Shown here: positions 40,723 to 50,357 of the stretch, in pieces
How positions within the stretch are numbered: position 1 is the first letter of the stretch
Layout of the letters: every line of letters begins with the position of its first letter
Assembly (NCBI RefSeq): GCF_000021985.1
Contig: NC_011901.1
Span: forward strand, 806,001 to 870,000
Reading direction: 5' to 3'
Length of the DNA: 64,000 nt
Source: Thioalkalivibrio sulfidiphilus HL-EbGr7
GTDB taxonomy: Bacteria; Pseudomonadota; Gammaproteobacteria; Ectothiorhodospirales; Ectothiorhodospiraceae
The notes under the pieces: generated by a model
What the model was told of the DNA's origin: nothing
What the model saw: only the letters and a program-made list of their open reading frames with translations
Databases searched by the model: none
Position numbers and translations under genes: made by a program

Positions 40723-42438
40723 TCAGTCCTTGGTCACGCGGTTGATCTCTTCAAGGCTGGTCATCCCGGCCTTGACCTTGAGCAGACCGGCGCGGCGGAG
40801 GTCGTTGATGCCTTCCTTGCGGGCCTGCTCGGCGAGCTGCATGGAGTTGCCACCCTCCAGGATGAGGCGCTGGGTGGCCTCGGAGATGGGCAGCACCTGG
40901 TAGATGCCCACGCGCCCCTTGTAGCCATTGGTACACTGGTCGCAGCCCACGGCCTTGTAGATCTTGATGCCGTCCTTAAAGTCATCCTCTGTGAACCCTT
41001 CCTGTAGCAGCACATCCTTGGGCACATCATCGACGGTCTTGCAGTGGTTGCACAGCCGCCGGGCAAGTCGCTGGGCGATGATAAGGAGGATTGAGGAGGC
41101 GATGTTGTAGGGCGGCACCCCCATATTAGCCAGACGGGTCAGGGTCTGGGGGGCGTCGTTGGTATGCAGGGTGGAGAGCACCAGGTGGCCGGTCTGTGCC
41201 GCCTTGATGGCGATCTCGGCGGTTTCCAGGTCACGGATCTCGCCCACCATGATCACGTCCGGGTCCTGGCGCAGGAAGGCGCGCAGGGCAGAGGCGAAGG
41301 TCAGGCCCACCTTGGGGTTGACGTTCACCTGGTTGATCCCGGGCATGTTGATCTCGGCCGGGTCCTCGGCGGTGGAGATGTTGCGATCCGGGGTGTTCAG
41401 GATGCCAAGGCCCGTGTAAAGGGAGACGGTCTTGCCGGAGCCGGTCGGGCCGGTGACCAGGATCATGCCGTAGGGTTTGCTCAGGGCATCCAGGTAAAGC
41501 TTTTTCTGTTCTTCCTCATAACCCAGCACGTCGATGCCTAAGGAGGCGCTGGTGGGGTCGAGGATGCGCAATACCACCTTTTCGCCGTAGAGCGTGGGGC
41601 AGGTGTTGACACGAAAGTCGATGGCCCGACTCTTGGAGAGCTGCATCTTGATGCGCCCGTCCTGGGGGATGCGGCGCTCGGAGATGTCCATGCGGGACAT
41701 GACCTTGATGCGGGCGATGATGCGTGGCGACAGGGATACTGGGGGTTTGGCCACTTCGTGGAGCACGCCGTCCATGCGCAGACGAACCCGGAATTCTTTC
41801 TCGTAGGGCTCGAAGTGAATGTCCGAGGCCTTGCGGTTGATGGCATCCAGTAACACCTTGTTGACGAAGCGGACTACCGGGGTGTCGTCCACCTCGCTTT
41901 CCGTCACCTCGCCTTTCCTGTCGTCGTCATCGGCGCTGATCTCGAGGTTGTCGAGATCGTCGTCCATGAGGCCTTCCATGACTGCGCCGGTGTCGTTGAG
42001 GCTTTCCTCGATCAGCTTGCCCAGTTTGTCCTGTTCCACCAGCACCGGTTCGGTGGCGATACCGGTGTTGAACTTGATCTCGTCCAGGGCGGTGAGGTTC
42101 ATGGGGTCGGCGATCCCGACGAACAGCCGGTTGCCGCGCTTGAACAGGGGGAGGGCATGGTGCTGGCGGACCAGCTTCTCGTCCACCAGCTTCTTGGGCA
42201 GGAGTTCCTTGTCGAAGCTATCCAGGTCGAAGACCGGGGTGCCGAACTCCTCGGCGGCGGCCTGAGCGACCCGCCTGGATTCCACCAGCTTGTTGTCTAC
42301 CAGATAGGCAACCAGGGGGACGCGCTTCTTTTGTGCAGCCTCAACCGCCTTTCCGGCGTCGGCCTCAGCCATTAGCCCGTCCTGGACCAGGCGGCGCGCT
42401 AGGCCACTCAAGGGAATGGAAGCTGCGGGTGTCGACAT
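40723..42438 (-). CDS. pilB: type IV pilus assembly ATPase
   Basis: PilB is the hexameric extension ATPase of type IV pili. It has 571 residues. The N-terminal GSPII_E/MshEN domain (about 10-170) is of the kind that binds cyclic di-GMP in some homologues. The Walker A motif GPTGSGKT is at 330-337, with the Asp box EDPAEINMPGINQVNV, the atypical Walker B DPDVIMVGEIRD and the His box GHLVLSTLHTND. The zinc motif is CNHC ... CDQC. It is first in pilB-pilC-pilD. A candidate promoter lies upstream. Confidence 0.96.
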   Translation of the reverse strand: MSTPAASIPLSGLARRLVQDGLMAEADAGKAVEAAQKKRVPLVAYLVDNKLVESRRVAQAAAEEFGTPVFDLDSFDKELLPKKLVDEKLVRQHHALPLFKRGNRLFVGIADPMNLTALDEIKFNTGIATEPVLVEQDKLGKLIEESLNDTGAVMEGLMDDDLDNLEISADDDDRKGEVTESEVDDTPVVRFVNKVLLDAINRKASDIHFEPYEKEFRVRLRMDGVLHEVAKPPVSLSPRIIARIKVMSRMDISERRIPQDGRIKMQLSKSRAIDFRVNTCPTLYGEKVVLRILDPTSASLGIDVLGYEEEQKKLYLDALSKPYGMILVTGPTGSGKTVSLYTGLGILNTPDRNISTAEDPAEINMPGINQVNVNPKVGLTFASALRAFLRQDPDVIMVGEIRDLETAEIAIKAAQTGHLVLSTLHTNDAPQTLTRLANMGVPPYNIASSILLIIAQRLARRLCNHCKTVDDVPKDVLLQEGFTEDDFKDGIKIYKAVGCDQCTNGYKGRVGIYQVLPISEATQRLILEGGNSMQLAEQARKEGINDLRRAGLLKVKAGMTSLEEINRVTKD

Positions 42439-42478
42439 GAGTCCCCTGTGTAGGTTGCAAATTACCTATCTAGACAGC

Positions 42479-42506
42479 ATGTTAGCTGATGCTTTTGTGA
42501 AGTCAA
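42479..42506 (-). promoter_or_regulatory. candidate sigma70 promoter for pilBCD
   Basis: On the minus strand TTGACT (42506-42501) and TAACAT (42484-42479) are separated by 16 bases, about 40 bases before the pilB ATG. The -35 matches the consensus in five positions and the -10 in four. The region is AT-richer than its surroundings. Confidence 0.4.
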
Positions 42507-43040
42507 TGGAAATTCGTGGTTATTGATTGGTTGGTCTCGAACAGCCCCCTGCAAGATGATGGGAGTACACGGATCATCGTGAGTGATGAATTCATCCGAC
42601 ATTATGGTTGTGAATAGAGGCCATTGGCGGGTGTGAGCTTGGGTAGACTGGTCCTGGGCGCCGGAGAATAATTTAATATATTGATATATATGAATATTTA
42701 TTCGTTTGAGCTTCTGCGCGTAGTATTTCGGATCTCGACTTCCACCTGCAACTCGTCGCGCGAAGAGGTGCGCGCGATCAGGGCCGTGTTTGTTACGTTA
42801 AAGCTTTGGGTGTAGAGCCGTCAGACTCGATCATTGACCTAGTAAAGAGCCTGCTAGCGGATAAGGTCGTGTTGGATGGGTGCTTGGGTGTAGAGAATGA
42901 GAGCGTATAAATATTTGACGATCACACAGCGGGTTATGGGTCTAAATCGCAATGGAATTACTCGTCAATGGGTCTCAGATATGTAGACTGCTTAAGCATC
43001 AAAGACGCAACCCAATTAATTTCTAAGAAAGGTTATACCC
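42507..43040. other. AT-rich intergenic region between pilB and the ABC exporter
   Basis: About 530 bases have visibly lower GC than the flanking pil genes, including a run TTTAATATATTGATATATATGAATATTTATT near 42672-42702 (given here as a described tract of alternating A and T). A reading frame without a start codon runs from about 42714 to 42909 and encodes ALGVEPSDSIIDLVKSLLAD before a stop. It could be a gene remnant but matches nothing I recognise. The region marks the left edge of the accessory block. Confidence 0.45.
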
Positions 43041-44843
43041 ATGCTGATGATGGTCAAGCGTTTGTGGCAACTGCTGACTCACACGGAGCGGAAGAAGTTT
43101 TTCATGGTTCTAGGCATGGTGATGATTATGGCCGCGCTGGAGACGGTGGGCGTTGTCTCCATCATGCCTTTTCTGGCTGTACTGGGTAATCCCGATATCG
43201 TGACAGAGCAGGATCAGCTTCGCTGGCTGTATGAGCAGTTCGGATTCGGCGATACAGCGAAATTCATTTTTACTCTGGGCATCGTTTCTGCGTTGCTTGT
43301 CGTATTATCATCCCTTTTCAAATCCATTACACAGCATGTACTGAATCGTTTCGCCAATCTAGAGCGCCATTCAATAAGTACGCGCCTTTTGGATTACTAC
43401 CTCAGGCAACCCTATGTTTTCTTTCTAGACCGTAACAGTTCTGAACTTACCAAGAACATGCTCTCTGAAGTCGATATTCTGGTGCTGAATGTTATCCAGC
43501 CCGTGGTACAGATGATTGCACATGGGATAGTCGTGCTGGCAGTGATTTTATTGCTTCTCTTTTATGACCCGATGATGGCATGCGCTGTCGCTACTGTTGT
43601 TGCGGTTTTATACATATTAATTTACATGGTCGTCAGAGGTGTGCTTGGCCGCATAGGGCCAGACCGAGAAAAGGCCAATGCTGAGCGCTTCATCGCCTCC
43701 TCCGAAGCATTTGGTGCGATCAAAGAAGTCAAGCTGAGCGGTGCCAATGATGTCTATCTGAGACGATTCCAGGGTCCATCACGTCGAGTCTCGCGACATC
43801 TTGCGACGAATGAGACGCTCAGCCAGGTTCCTCTATACCTTGTCGAGGCAGCCGGGTATGGTGGGCTTATCGCAATTGCACTGTTTCTTGCGGTGCGTAG
43901 CGATAATCTTGGCCAAGTACTGCCTGTTCTTGGTCTTTATGGGTTCGCCGCCTATCGTCTCTTGCCGGCGGCACAAATCATATATCGAAGTGCCGCCCGA
44001 ATGCGCTTCGGATCATCTACTCTGGAGAAGATCCATAGAGACTTGATGGCGCTGAAGCCAAGTTCAGTTGAGTGCATATCTGAGTCAGATCTACGTCCAT
44101 ATATTCTCAAGCATAGTTTAGAGTTTAACCGCGTGTGTTTTTCATATCCCGGTCAGAAAAATAAAATTGCACTTCAGGACATATGTGCAACCATACCAGC
44201 GCGGACAACTGTCGGTGTTGTTGGTGCCACCGGATCTGGCAAGAGTACATTGATAGATCTTTTACTTGGTCTCGTTGAGCCGCAGCAGGGTTTCGTGAAG
44301 GTCGACGGGGCTCCACTCTGCACAGAAAATATGCGTAGCTGGCAACTTGGAATTGGTTACGTGCCTCAGCAAATCTACATCGCAGATAGCACAGTAGCTG
44401 AAAACATCGCCTTTGGGCTGGATCCGCGTCAGATTGATCAGCAGGCAGTTGAGCGTGCGGCCAGAGCTGCACATATCCATGACTTTATTATCGGCGAGCT
44501 TCCTGATGGTTATCTAACCCGATTGGGGGAACGAGGTATTCGCCTCTCGGGTGGCCAGCGCCAACGAATTGGAATTGCGCGAGCCTTGTATCATGATCCT
44601 GGAATTCTAGTGCTGGATGAGGCCACAAGTGCACTCGATAGCATAACGGAGCTCGAGGTAATGAGGGAAATTCGCAAACTCGGTAAAGAAAAAACCATCA
44701 TATTGATTGCGCATCGCCTGAACACGATCAGGATGTGCGATAAAATTCTGTTTTTGCATAGCGGTGTGCTAGAAGGAGAAGGGAGTTATGAGGAGCTTAA
44801 GCTGACGAATTCACGATTCGCGGCTATGGATAGCGCTAGCTAA
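43041..44843 (+). CDS. ABC exporter (fused permease and ATPase), PglK-like lipid-linked glycan flippase candidate
   Basis: The protein has 600 residues. Six membrane helices lie in the first 310 residues (for example VLGMVMIMAALETVGVVSIMPFLAVLG, with the loop RFANLERHSISTRLLDYYLRQPYVFFLDRN). A nucleotide-binding domain follows: Walker A GATGSGKST at about 394-402, signature LSGGQRQRIGIARAL from about 502, Walker B ILVLDEATSALD, H-loop IAHRL. The permease resembles PglK-type flippases that move undecaprenyl-linked oligosaccharide across the inner membrane for protein glycosylation. Its setting among glycosyltransferases and pilin genes fits this, but substrate assignment is inference. GC is lower than in the chromosome around it. 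ATG 43047 is an alternative start. Confidence 0.85.
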   Translation: MLMMVKRLWQLLTHTERKKFFMVLGMVMIMAALETVGVVSIMPFLAVLGNPDIVTEQDQLRWLYEQFGFGDTAKFIFTLGIVSALLVVLSSLFKSITQHVLNRFANLERHSISTRLLDYYLRQPYVFFLDRNSSELTKNMLSEVDILVLNVIQPVVQMIAHGIVVLAVILLLLFYDPMMACAVATVVAVLYILIYMVVRGVLGRIGPDREKANAERFIASSEAFGAIKEVKLSGANDVYLRRFQGPSRRVSRHLATNETLSQVPLYLVEAAGYGGLIAIALFLAVRSDNLGQVLPVLGLYGFAAYRLLPAAQIIYRSAARMRFGSSTLEKIHRDLMALKPSSVECISESDLRPYILKHSLEFNRVCFSYPGQKNKIALQDICATIPARTTVGVVGATGSGKSTLIDLLLGLVEPQQGFVKVDGAPLCTENMRSWQLGIGYVPQQIYIADSTVAENIAFGLDPRQIDQQAVERAARAAHIHDFIIGELPDGYLTRLGERGIRLSGGQRQRIGIARALYHDPGILVLDEATSALDSITELEVMREIRKLGKEKTIILIAHRLNTIRMCDKILFLHSGVLEGEGSYEELKLTNSRFAAMDSAS

Positions 44844-44902
44844 TAATTCTATGGGGCCACTGTTGCTAGGCCTGTTTGACGCTGCTAATTTCCAGTCTTT
44901 GC

Positions 44903-45793
44903 CTAGAGGGATGACCATCCAGGACGAGATGCCTCAGGAAGTGGATTCCTCACCTCGTATGGGAAGGATTTGAGAAGATCCATAGTATGTATTATCGGTG
45001 GCGGTAGTGGGTCTTTTTGTATAATTGAAAATATGTCACTCGGCTTGTTTGCTTGAACAAATTTCGGCTTTCTCCCTGTTGATCCATAATAATCCTCGAA
45101 TTTAAATATATCTCCATGTAGGGGCTTTTTATAAACCACCATCTGCGCAGGGATTCCATACGCCTCAGCGACAATAATGCCGTGTAAAGAAGAAGAATAG
45201 ATTGCATCACATTCAAGTATATTCCGCATCACTTCTGCGGGGGGGTTCTCAACGTCTATTATCCGAAGTTTACTTTTCTTTCCGAGATGGCGGAAATCAG
45301 GGTAATGTGAAAAATGCGGAACAAAACCAATATACCCTTTTGGCTTGATGTCGTTTCTGACCAGCAAAGGGAGTAGTACGGCGGGATCACCGAAAATCTC
45401 GGGGCACACAATGCCATTTTTCCGCAGAATTTCCCAAGTTTTTGGGCCGCGAACGGATGAAAAATGAAGTCCCATAGAGCGCGTTACTGCTTGGGTACAG
45501 TCTGAATTTAGAAAGCCGCTCCCCCAAATTGTATCGTTGTCCTTGGCAGCGTGAAGTACTGATCCCACCGCTAGTAGTTTTCCTTGGCTTTCTATTTGGG
45601 CGTGGACAACATCGAGGCCAGCAAGCCTTGATACGATAAAAGGAGAGAGAAGGTCTCCAAAATTCCGGACCAACGGATTCCGGGCCATGGCAATCCGCTT
45701 TAGTCCGTGTAGCGAAAAATGCGGTTTGGGCTCCCACCAGTACAAAGAAATTGTGGTAGCTCGGCTGTGACTGCAACTAGTGGAGGATGACAT
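44903..45793 (-). CDS. polysaccharide pyruvyl transferase family protein
   Basis: The family includes enzymes that add pyruvate ketals to exopolysaccharide sugars (ExoV/GumL-like) and relatives with other roles. The 296-residue reading from the ATG at 45793 starts near ISLYWWEPKPH and has the typical NFGDLLSPFIVSRLAG block close to its N-terminus. IWGSGFL, SVRGPKTWEILRKNG, GDPAVLLPLL, YIGFVPHFSHYPDF and the late block SSLHGIIVAEAYGIPAQMV are family features. The frame stays open to 45967, but that extension is not family-like. There is a convergent gap of 60 bases from the ABC exporter. Confidence 0.82.
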   Translation of the reverse strand: MSSSTSCSHSRATTISLYWWEPKPHFSLHGLKRIAMARNPLVRNFGDLLSPFIVSRLAGLDVVHAQIESQGKLLAVGSVLHAAKDNDTIWGSGFLNSDCTQAVTRSMGLHFSSVRGPKTWEILRKNGIVCPEIFGDPAVLLPLLVRNDIKPKGYIGFVPHFSHYPDFRHLGKKSKLRIIDVENPPAEVMRNILECDAIYSSSLHGIIVAEAYGIPAQMVVYKKPLHGDIFKFEDYYGSTGRKPKFVQANKPSDIFSIIQKDPLPPPIIHTMDLLKSFPYEVRNPLPEASRPGWSSL

Positions 45794-46143
45794 CAGAAAA
45801 TAGCGGTTCTTCGCGGATTTGAGTGGAATTGATTCCTCGATCTGTGCCAGTTTACTGAGAAACACCTGCCTGAGGAAAGGCTGAACCGGTGCGCAATCCG
45901 CTGCATACCCTGTCCACACATGCCGAGCGTGTGTTCCTGCGCTGTACATCAACCCCCACGAATGCACGGCTAGAAGGGCTCAATGGACTGTTCTAGGCTG
46001 CGCGGGCAAGAACGCGCGGGTATTCGTAACACGCAGACCTTCGTGACCATGATTTACATGATTGGTATCCCCGCCGGGACTGTGCCGATCTCCACTTGAT
46101 CCAGCAAAGCACCAAGATATTTGGGGTTTGGTTTTTAAAACGA
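45794..46143. other. intergenic region between pyruvyl transferase and GT25 genes
   Basis: About 350 bases with no recognised gene. The minus frame of the pyruvyl transferase stays open to 45967 and, after one TGA at 45980-45982, on to 46264 within the GT25 gene. None of the translated text is family-like, so I treat it as non-coding or decayed. Confidence 0.4.
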
Positions 46144-46941
46144 TTACTTGCGCTGCAAGTCGATCTTCCGCCAGCGGTTTATATAACCAAGAAGTGGTAG
46201 CGAAATCTTGGAAATTTGTGTGGTAATTGTGTATCCGATTCCATCTGCCCAGATGCGCTTCCAACTGCCCCTTTGGGGCAGTTGAGTTCTTTCTATCTCA
46301 ATGTGGCTAGCCGAGAGGTCCATGGGATGCCCAAGCAAATTGGAGAAAAAAACATTGTGCTCGTGCCGGAGTAGAGTGTGCCAGTCATCAGAGCGGTGAA
46401 GACAGGCCTGCTGACGCTCAAGAATCGCTACAGCCATTGATGGGCTCAGGGCGTAGCAACATGCACGGGTTACAAATCTCCTTACCATAGAGGGTAAGCG
46501 AAAGCAGCCAAACTCTTCTGATCCGTAAAGGAATTTGTTACCTCTCAGGCCCTCTTGGCCGCCGCAAAGCAGAAAATGGTGCGGTGGTAGTTGCTCTGAA
46601 ATTCTGTGAACGGTGTCGATGTCTTCATCTTTTCCTAGCACATCGTCCTCCAATATGAGGATGGTGCGTGCATTGCTTATTGCAGCCTGCTTCAAGGCGA
46701 GCATGTGACTTAACGCACAGCCTATCTCGGATGGTTTGAGTGGCTTCCGCGTGAGGCGTGGGCATGGTGGAGGTACTGTATGCGAGATCGGCTGCGTTGC
46801 GTCACGCATATCTATGCCTTTGATTAATTTAAAGTGAGTAGAATAACGTCGGAAGCGTTCGCGGAGTAGGTTCCGGCGTTCAAGATCAGTTTCCAATGAG
46901 ATTACGAGTATCTCAAATCTGGAGACAATATTTGTAGTCAT
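46144..46941 (-). CDS. glycosyltransferase family 25 (LPS/LOS-type sugar transferase)
   Basis: The protein has 265 residues. GT25 features are EILVISLETDLERRNLLRERF at the N-terminus, KPLKPSEIGCALSHMLALKQA, the metal-binding LILEDDV, and later RRFVTRACCYALSPSMA. These enzymes transfer hexoses such as galactose onto lipooligosaccharide or capsule cores. It is divergent from the GT4 gene at 47133 across a 190-base AT-rich gap. The acceptor cannot be deduced. Confidence 0.87.
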   Translation of the reverse strand: MTTNIVSRFEILVISLETDLERRNLLRERFRRYSTHFKLIKGIDMRDATQPISHTVPPPCPRLTRKPLKPSEIGCALSHMLALKQAAISNARTILILEDDVLGKDEDIDTVHRISEQLPPHHFLLCGGQEGLRGNKFLYGSEEFGCFRLPSMVRRFVTRACCYALSPSMAVAILERQQACLHRSDDWHTLLRHEHNVFFSNLLGHPMDLSASHIEIERTQLPQRGSWKRIWADGIGYTITTQISKISLPLLGYINRWRKIDLQRK

Positions 46942-47132
46942 TCTGCGTAGATGAATTCAGCTTGTATGGTAAATATGTTGATATAGAATACATCGCTGTT
47001 GAATAGCCCGCTAAGCAATAAGTGGGAATCTGTCTGGATCCGTGCGGTACGATAAGTGAATGAAAATAGTTGTTGATGTGGTATGGGAAAAGTCGATTGC
47101 CATTTTTTGTGGTGAGATATCTAGAGCATTGA

Positions 47133-48287
47133 ATGAATATTCTTATCCTAAGCAAACGACAGTATACCGGAAAGGATCTGCTTGATGATCGATATGGCAG
47201 ACTTTACGAAATATCTTATGAATTGGCCTCTCAAGGGGCGTACGTTCATGGGGTTGTGCGTAGTTATCGGAAGAAGCCAGATTTCTTTGGATCGTCGGGG
47301 CTGCAGGGGGGGCGGCTTGAGTGGGATTCAATCAGTGGTAACCCTGTTTCACCTCTGGCATGGAGGAAATACATTCTCCATGTAATGGGCGTTGTCCGTG
47401 ATTTCTCTCCAGATGTGATCTGGGCCAGCTCAGATGTGTTTCATCTTCTCGCCGCGCGCCACATCAGTAAGGTATCTGGCATTCCCTATGTCGCTGACCT
47501 GTATGACAACTACGAGAGTTTCGGCTTGACCAAGATCCCGGGCGCTCGGTACGGCCTGAGGAAGGCCTGTCGTGATGCGTCTGGCATCACCGTTGTGACG
47601 AACGAGTTGGCTGATTACATCATGCGGGATTACGGTTTGGGCGAGATGCCGGTGCGAGTCATCGGAAATGCAGTCAATGCAAAAATATTTCGTCCTCAAG
47701 ACGTGGGTGAGGCGCGACAAGTTCTGGGGCTGCCATCGGATGTCCCTTTGGTTGGTACTGCAGGTGCTCTATACCGCTCTCGGGACATTGAAACCCTCTT
47801 CAGGTCCGCCGAGATACTTCGGGATGAATGGCCTTCACTCAAAGTCGTTGTTGCTGGGCCGAGAGATCGGGTCGCCAGAAGATACCTGGGCAGGGACTAT
47901 GTCATTGATTTGGGCGTAGTGAAGCAGGATAAGGTGGCGACCCTGTTCAGTGCGTTGGACGTGGGTGTGGTATGTAATCTTGACTCGTCATTCGGAAGAT
48001 ATTGCTATCCACAGAAGTACAATGAGATGTTGGCGTGCCATCTCCAGGTTGTCGCCGCAGACGTCGGAGAAATGTCTAATTTGCCCGGAATCTCCAGAGA
48101 CCGACTCTATCGACCAGGGCGCCCAGAAACATTGGTAAAAGCGGTAGATAGCGTGCTCAAGTCTGCAACGGGTGAGGTTATCACCCCGCCAACCTGGGAA
48201 CAGCGTGCGCGCGAACTCATGTCGTTCTTGTCCGATGTGGCGATTCGTACAGGGAGGGACCGTTCTGGGGTGTCGCGGCAGAACTGA
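47133..48287 (+). CDS. glycosyltransferase family 4
   Basis: The protein has 384 residues and a GT-B fold. The N-terminal domain starts MNILILSKRQYTGKDLLDDRYGRLYEISYELASQGAYV and contains DVIWASSDVFHLLAA and GIPYVADLYDNYESF. The C-terminal domain has VGTAGALYRSRDIETLFRSAE, a GT4-like donor domain, and KYNEMLACHLQVVAAD in place of the usual EGFP-like EX7E region. It is probably cytoplasmic, using a nucleotide sugar. It is convergent with the next GT4 gene (36-base gap). Confidence 0.85.
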   Translation: MNILILSKRQYTGKDLLDDRYGRLYEISYELASQGAYVHGVVRSYRKKPDFFGSSGLQGGRLEWDSISGNPVSPLAWRKYILHVMGVVRDFSPDVIWASSDVFHLLAARHISKVSGIPYVADLYDNYESFGLTKIPGARYGLRKACRDASGITVVTNELADYIMRDYGLGEMPVRVIGNAVNAKIFRPQDVGEARQVLGLPSDVPLVGTAGALYRSRDIETLFRSAEILRDEWPSLKVVVAGPRDRVARRYLGRDYVIDLGVVKQDKVATLFSALDVGVVCNLDSSFGRYCYPQKYNEMLACHLQVVAADVGEMSNLPGISRDRLYRPGRPETLVKAVDSVLKSATGEVITPPTWEQRARELMSFLSDVAIRTGRDRSGVSRQN

Positions 48288-48323
48288 TCATAAACCATGG
48301 TGTCTGCATCGCTCGTTGTTGAT

Positions 48324-49478
48324 TTATACGGGTTTTGTGGGGTTTCGCAGTGCTGAAGTCAGCCGTGCAGAAAAATTTTTCCAGCTGAATTGACTTGCAT
48401 AAGTCGTTAGCATTTGCCTCGGTGGGGGGGCGGCCAAATACTCAAGCACCGCTCGCTTGAAACCGAGCGAGTCCCCTGGTTTGACAAGCTTTCCGCTCTC
48501 GTCTTCCTTGACCGCATCCACAATGCCGCCTGTGGCATATGCGACTGTGGCCAGTCCGTGTGCCGCGGCCTCGACGGCGACCATACCAAAACCCTCTGGG
48601 TCGTTGAGAATCTCACGGACTGGAAAGACATGCACATCGGCTCCCGCATATGCATCTGCCAGATCCTGTCCGAACAATTTTCCAGTCAAAAGTACGTTGT
48701 CTTTGACGCCTGCGGCCTGTGCTGATGCCAGGATGCTCTCCGGCGTCTGGCCTTGGGCGTACAGAGAATCCGTCGGCGCGTCGCCGACGATCACCAGCAT
48801 CGTGTCTGGCCGTTCTCGTACGATCTCAGGCAGGACATCTGAAACAAATTCACGAAGACCCTTCCTTGCGGTGAGTCGACCAACTGATAGCAGCACCTTG
48901 CGATCTGTTAACTCGTAGGTATTTCTGAACCTCTGGCGCGCCTGCTCATCCAGCGTTGGTATTTCGGTCCCGGGAGGGACAATCAATATCTTGTCTTTAT
49001 CAATGCTTTTGGAAGAGGCCAGGCTCGCTGTTGCTCGACTGTTTGCGATGACCAGATCCATGCGCCTGAGAAATGGCAGCCATAGAAGTCGATAAACGGG
49101 GTGCTGAGCAGTGATATCGAGGCCGTGGGTATAGACAACGGCTTGTGCGCCGCAAACGCGAGCTGCTATCCATGCCATGGGTGATGTCAGTCCGCTTCCC
49201 GCTAGAACAATATCCGGCTTCCAGTCCCGCGCCTGTCTGACTGAATGCCAGAGGGTTGCAAAGGCGAACTTCCAGAGTGGTTTTAAGGGTACTTCCTGGA
49301 CCTGGACTCGCTCAGGTGCATTTGCACTCGCCCCTGTTGGCGCTATCACCCGGACGTCCATGTGGGCGGACAGCTCTGCGCTGATGTGCCAATTCAGCCG
49401 TTCCATGCCTCCCCATAGGGGCGGGTAATTGCGGGTGATGTGCAGTAATTTTGGCATTGGCCGGTTGGCAGTGATCAA
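48324..49478 (-). CDS. glycosyltransferase family 4 (PimB-like)
   Basis: The protein has 384 residues, or 377 if it starts at the ATG at 49457 (MPKLLHITRNYPPLWGGMERL), which is the more family-like start. The typical GGMERLNWHI acceptor-side loop, VIANSRATASLA, LLSVGRLTARKGLREFV and the donor-binding EGFGMVAVEAAAHGLATVAYATGG (EX7E motif) are present. Such enzymes build glycan chains on lipid carriers. It is the last gene of a minus-strand series with the GT2 and the two GT-C-like genes upstream, with gaps of three bases or small overlaps, so probably one operon. Confidence 0.88.
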   Translation of the reverse strand: MITANRPMPKLLHITRNYPPLWGGMERLNWHISAELSAHMDVRVIAPTGASANAPERVQVQEVPLKPLWKFAFATLWHSVRQARDWKPDIVLAGSGLTSPMAWIAARVCGAQAVVYTHGLDITAQHPVYRLLWLPFLRRMDLVIANSRATASLASSKSIDKDKILIVPPGTEIPTLDEQARQRFRNTYELTDRKVLLSVGRLTARKGLREFVSDVLPEIVRERPDTMLVIVGDAPTDSLYAQGQTPESILASAQAAGVKDNVLLTGKLFGQDLADAYAGADVHVFPVREILNDPEGFGMVAVEAAAHGLATVAYATGGIVDAVKEDESGKLVKPGDSLGFKRAVLEYLAAPPPRQMLTTYASQFSWKNFSARLTSALRNPTKPV

Positions 49479-49481
49479 GGC

Positions 49482-50357
49482 CTAGCCTCTATCCTTGTAC
49501 ATCAGCGCTGTGATCTGTTCAGAAATGAGTCCCATGAGAAAGATGCTGACACTGCCGGTATAGAGCAATGCGCTCATGTTGGTGAATCGACCCTGCGTGA
49601 CAAAGGTGTATCCATACCAGAAACTGGCGAGCAGAAAGAATCCAAGCGCAATGGGCAGAAATAGTTTGAGTGGTGAATAGAGTGTGCCCACGCGAAAAAT
49701 GATGATCAGGAATCGAACGCCATCATGGAGAATTCGAATGTGGCTCTTGCCAATTCGCTTCTCAGCCCTGATCGGGACATAAGAAACCGGATATCCGGCC
49801 CTGAAGAATGCCATCGTGCTGGTTGTGGGGTAGGAAAAGCCATTAGGGAGAAGGTAGAGAAATTCCCTGAATCGGCTGGTAACGACTGCCCGAAATCCCG
49901 AGGTCAGATCTTCGATCCGGTGGCCGGTCATGTAGCTGGCCAGGCGGTTGTAGATACGGTTTGCGATGCCGCGGCCCAGACTGGCGTGCGATTCGCTGCC
50001 CCTTGCGCCTACGACCATGTGGTAACCCTTGCGTAGTTCCCCGAGCAGGCGAGGGATGTCTGCGGGATCGTGTTGTCCGTCCGCATCCATGAACACAACG
50101 ATCTCTCGTGTCGCGGCCCTGGCCCCCGTCTTGATCGCAGAGCCATTACCCATGCTGTAAGGATGGCTGATGACCCGCGCACCGGCATGACTGGCGATCG
50201 TGGCCGTGTCATCGCTTGACCCGTCATCGACAACGATCACCTCCGCTTCGGGTATGTGTTCCAGGATGCGACTGACCACCGTGCCAATGCTGGCCGCCTC
50301 ATTTTTCGCGGGCAGGACTACGCTGGGTGATTGTTCGGTTATCTCGGGTGTATTCAT
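49482..50357 (-). CDS. glycosyltransferase family 2, polyprenyl-phosphate sugar transferase type
   Basis: The protein has 291 residues. The GT-A domain (about 10-225) has VVLPAKNEAASIGTVVSRIL, VIVVDDGSSDDTATIA, FMDADGQHDPADIP and the DPM1-like ending RAEKRIGKSHIRILHDGVRFL. Two C-terminal membrane helices (about 230-250 and 262-282) follow. This matches dolichol-phosphate-mannose-synthase-like enzymes that load a sugar onto undecaprenyl phosphate, the donor used by GT-C enzymes in the periplasm. Its start overlaps the upstream GT-C-like gene by four bases (50354-50357), tying the two functions together. Confidence 0.88.
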   Translation of the reverse strand: MNTPEITEQSPSVVLPAKNEAASIGTVVSRILEHIPEAEVIVVDDGSSDDTATIASHAGARVISHPYSMGNGSAIKTGARAATREIVVFMDADGQHDPADIPRLLGELRKGYHMVVGARGSESHASLGRGIANRIYNRLASYMTGHRIEDLTSGFRAVVTSRFREFLYLLPNGFSYPTTSTMAFFRAGYPVSYVPIRAEKRIGKSHIRILHDGVRFLIIIFRVGTLYSPLKLFLPIALGFFLLASFWYGYTFVTQGRFTNMSALLYTGSVSIFLMGLISEQITALMYKDRG

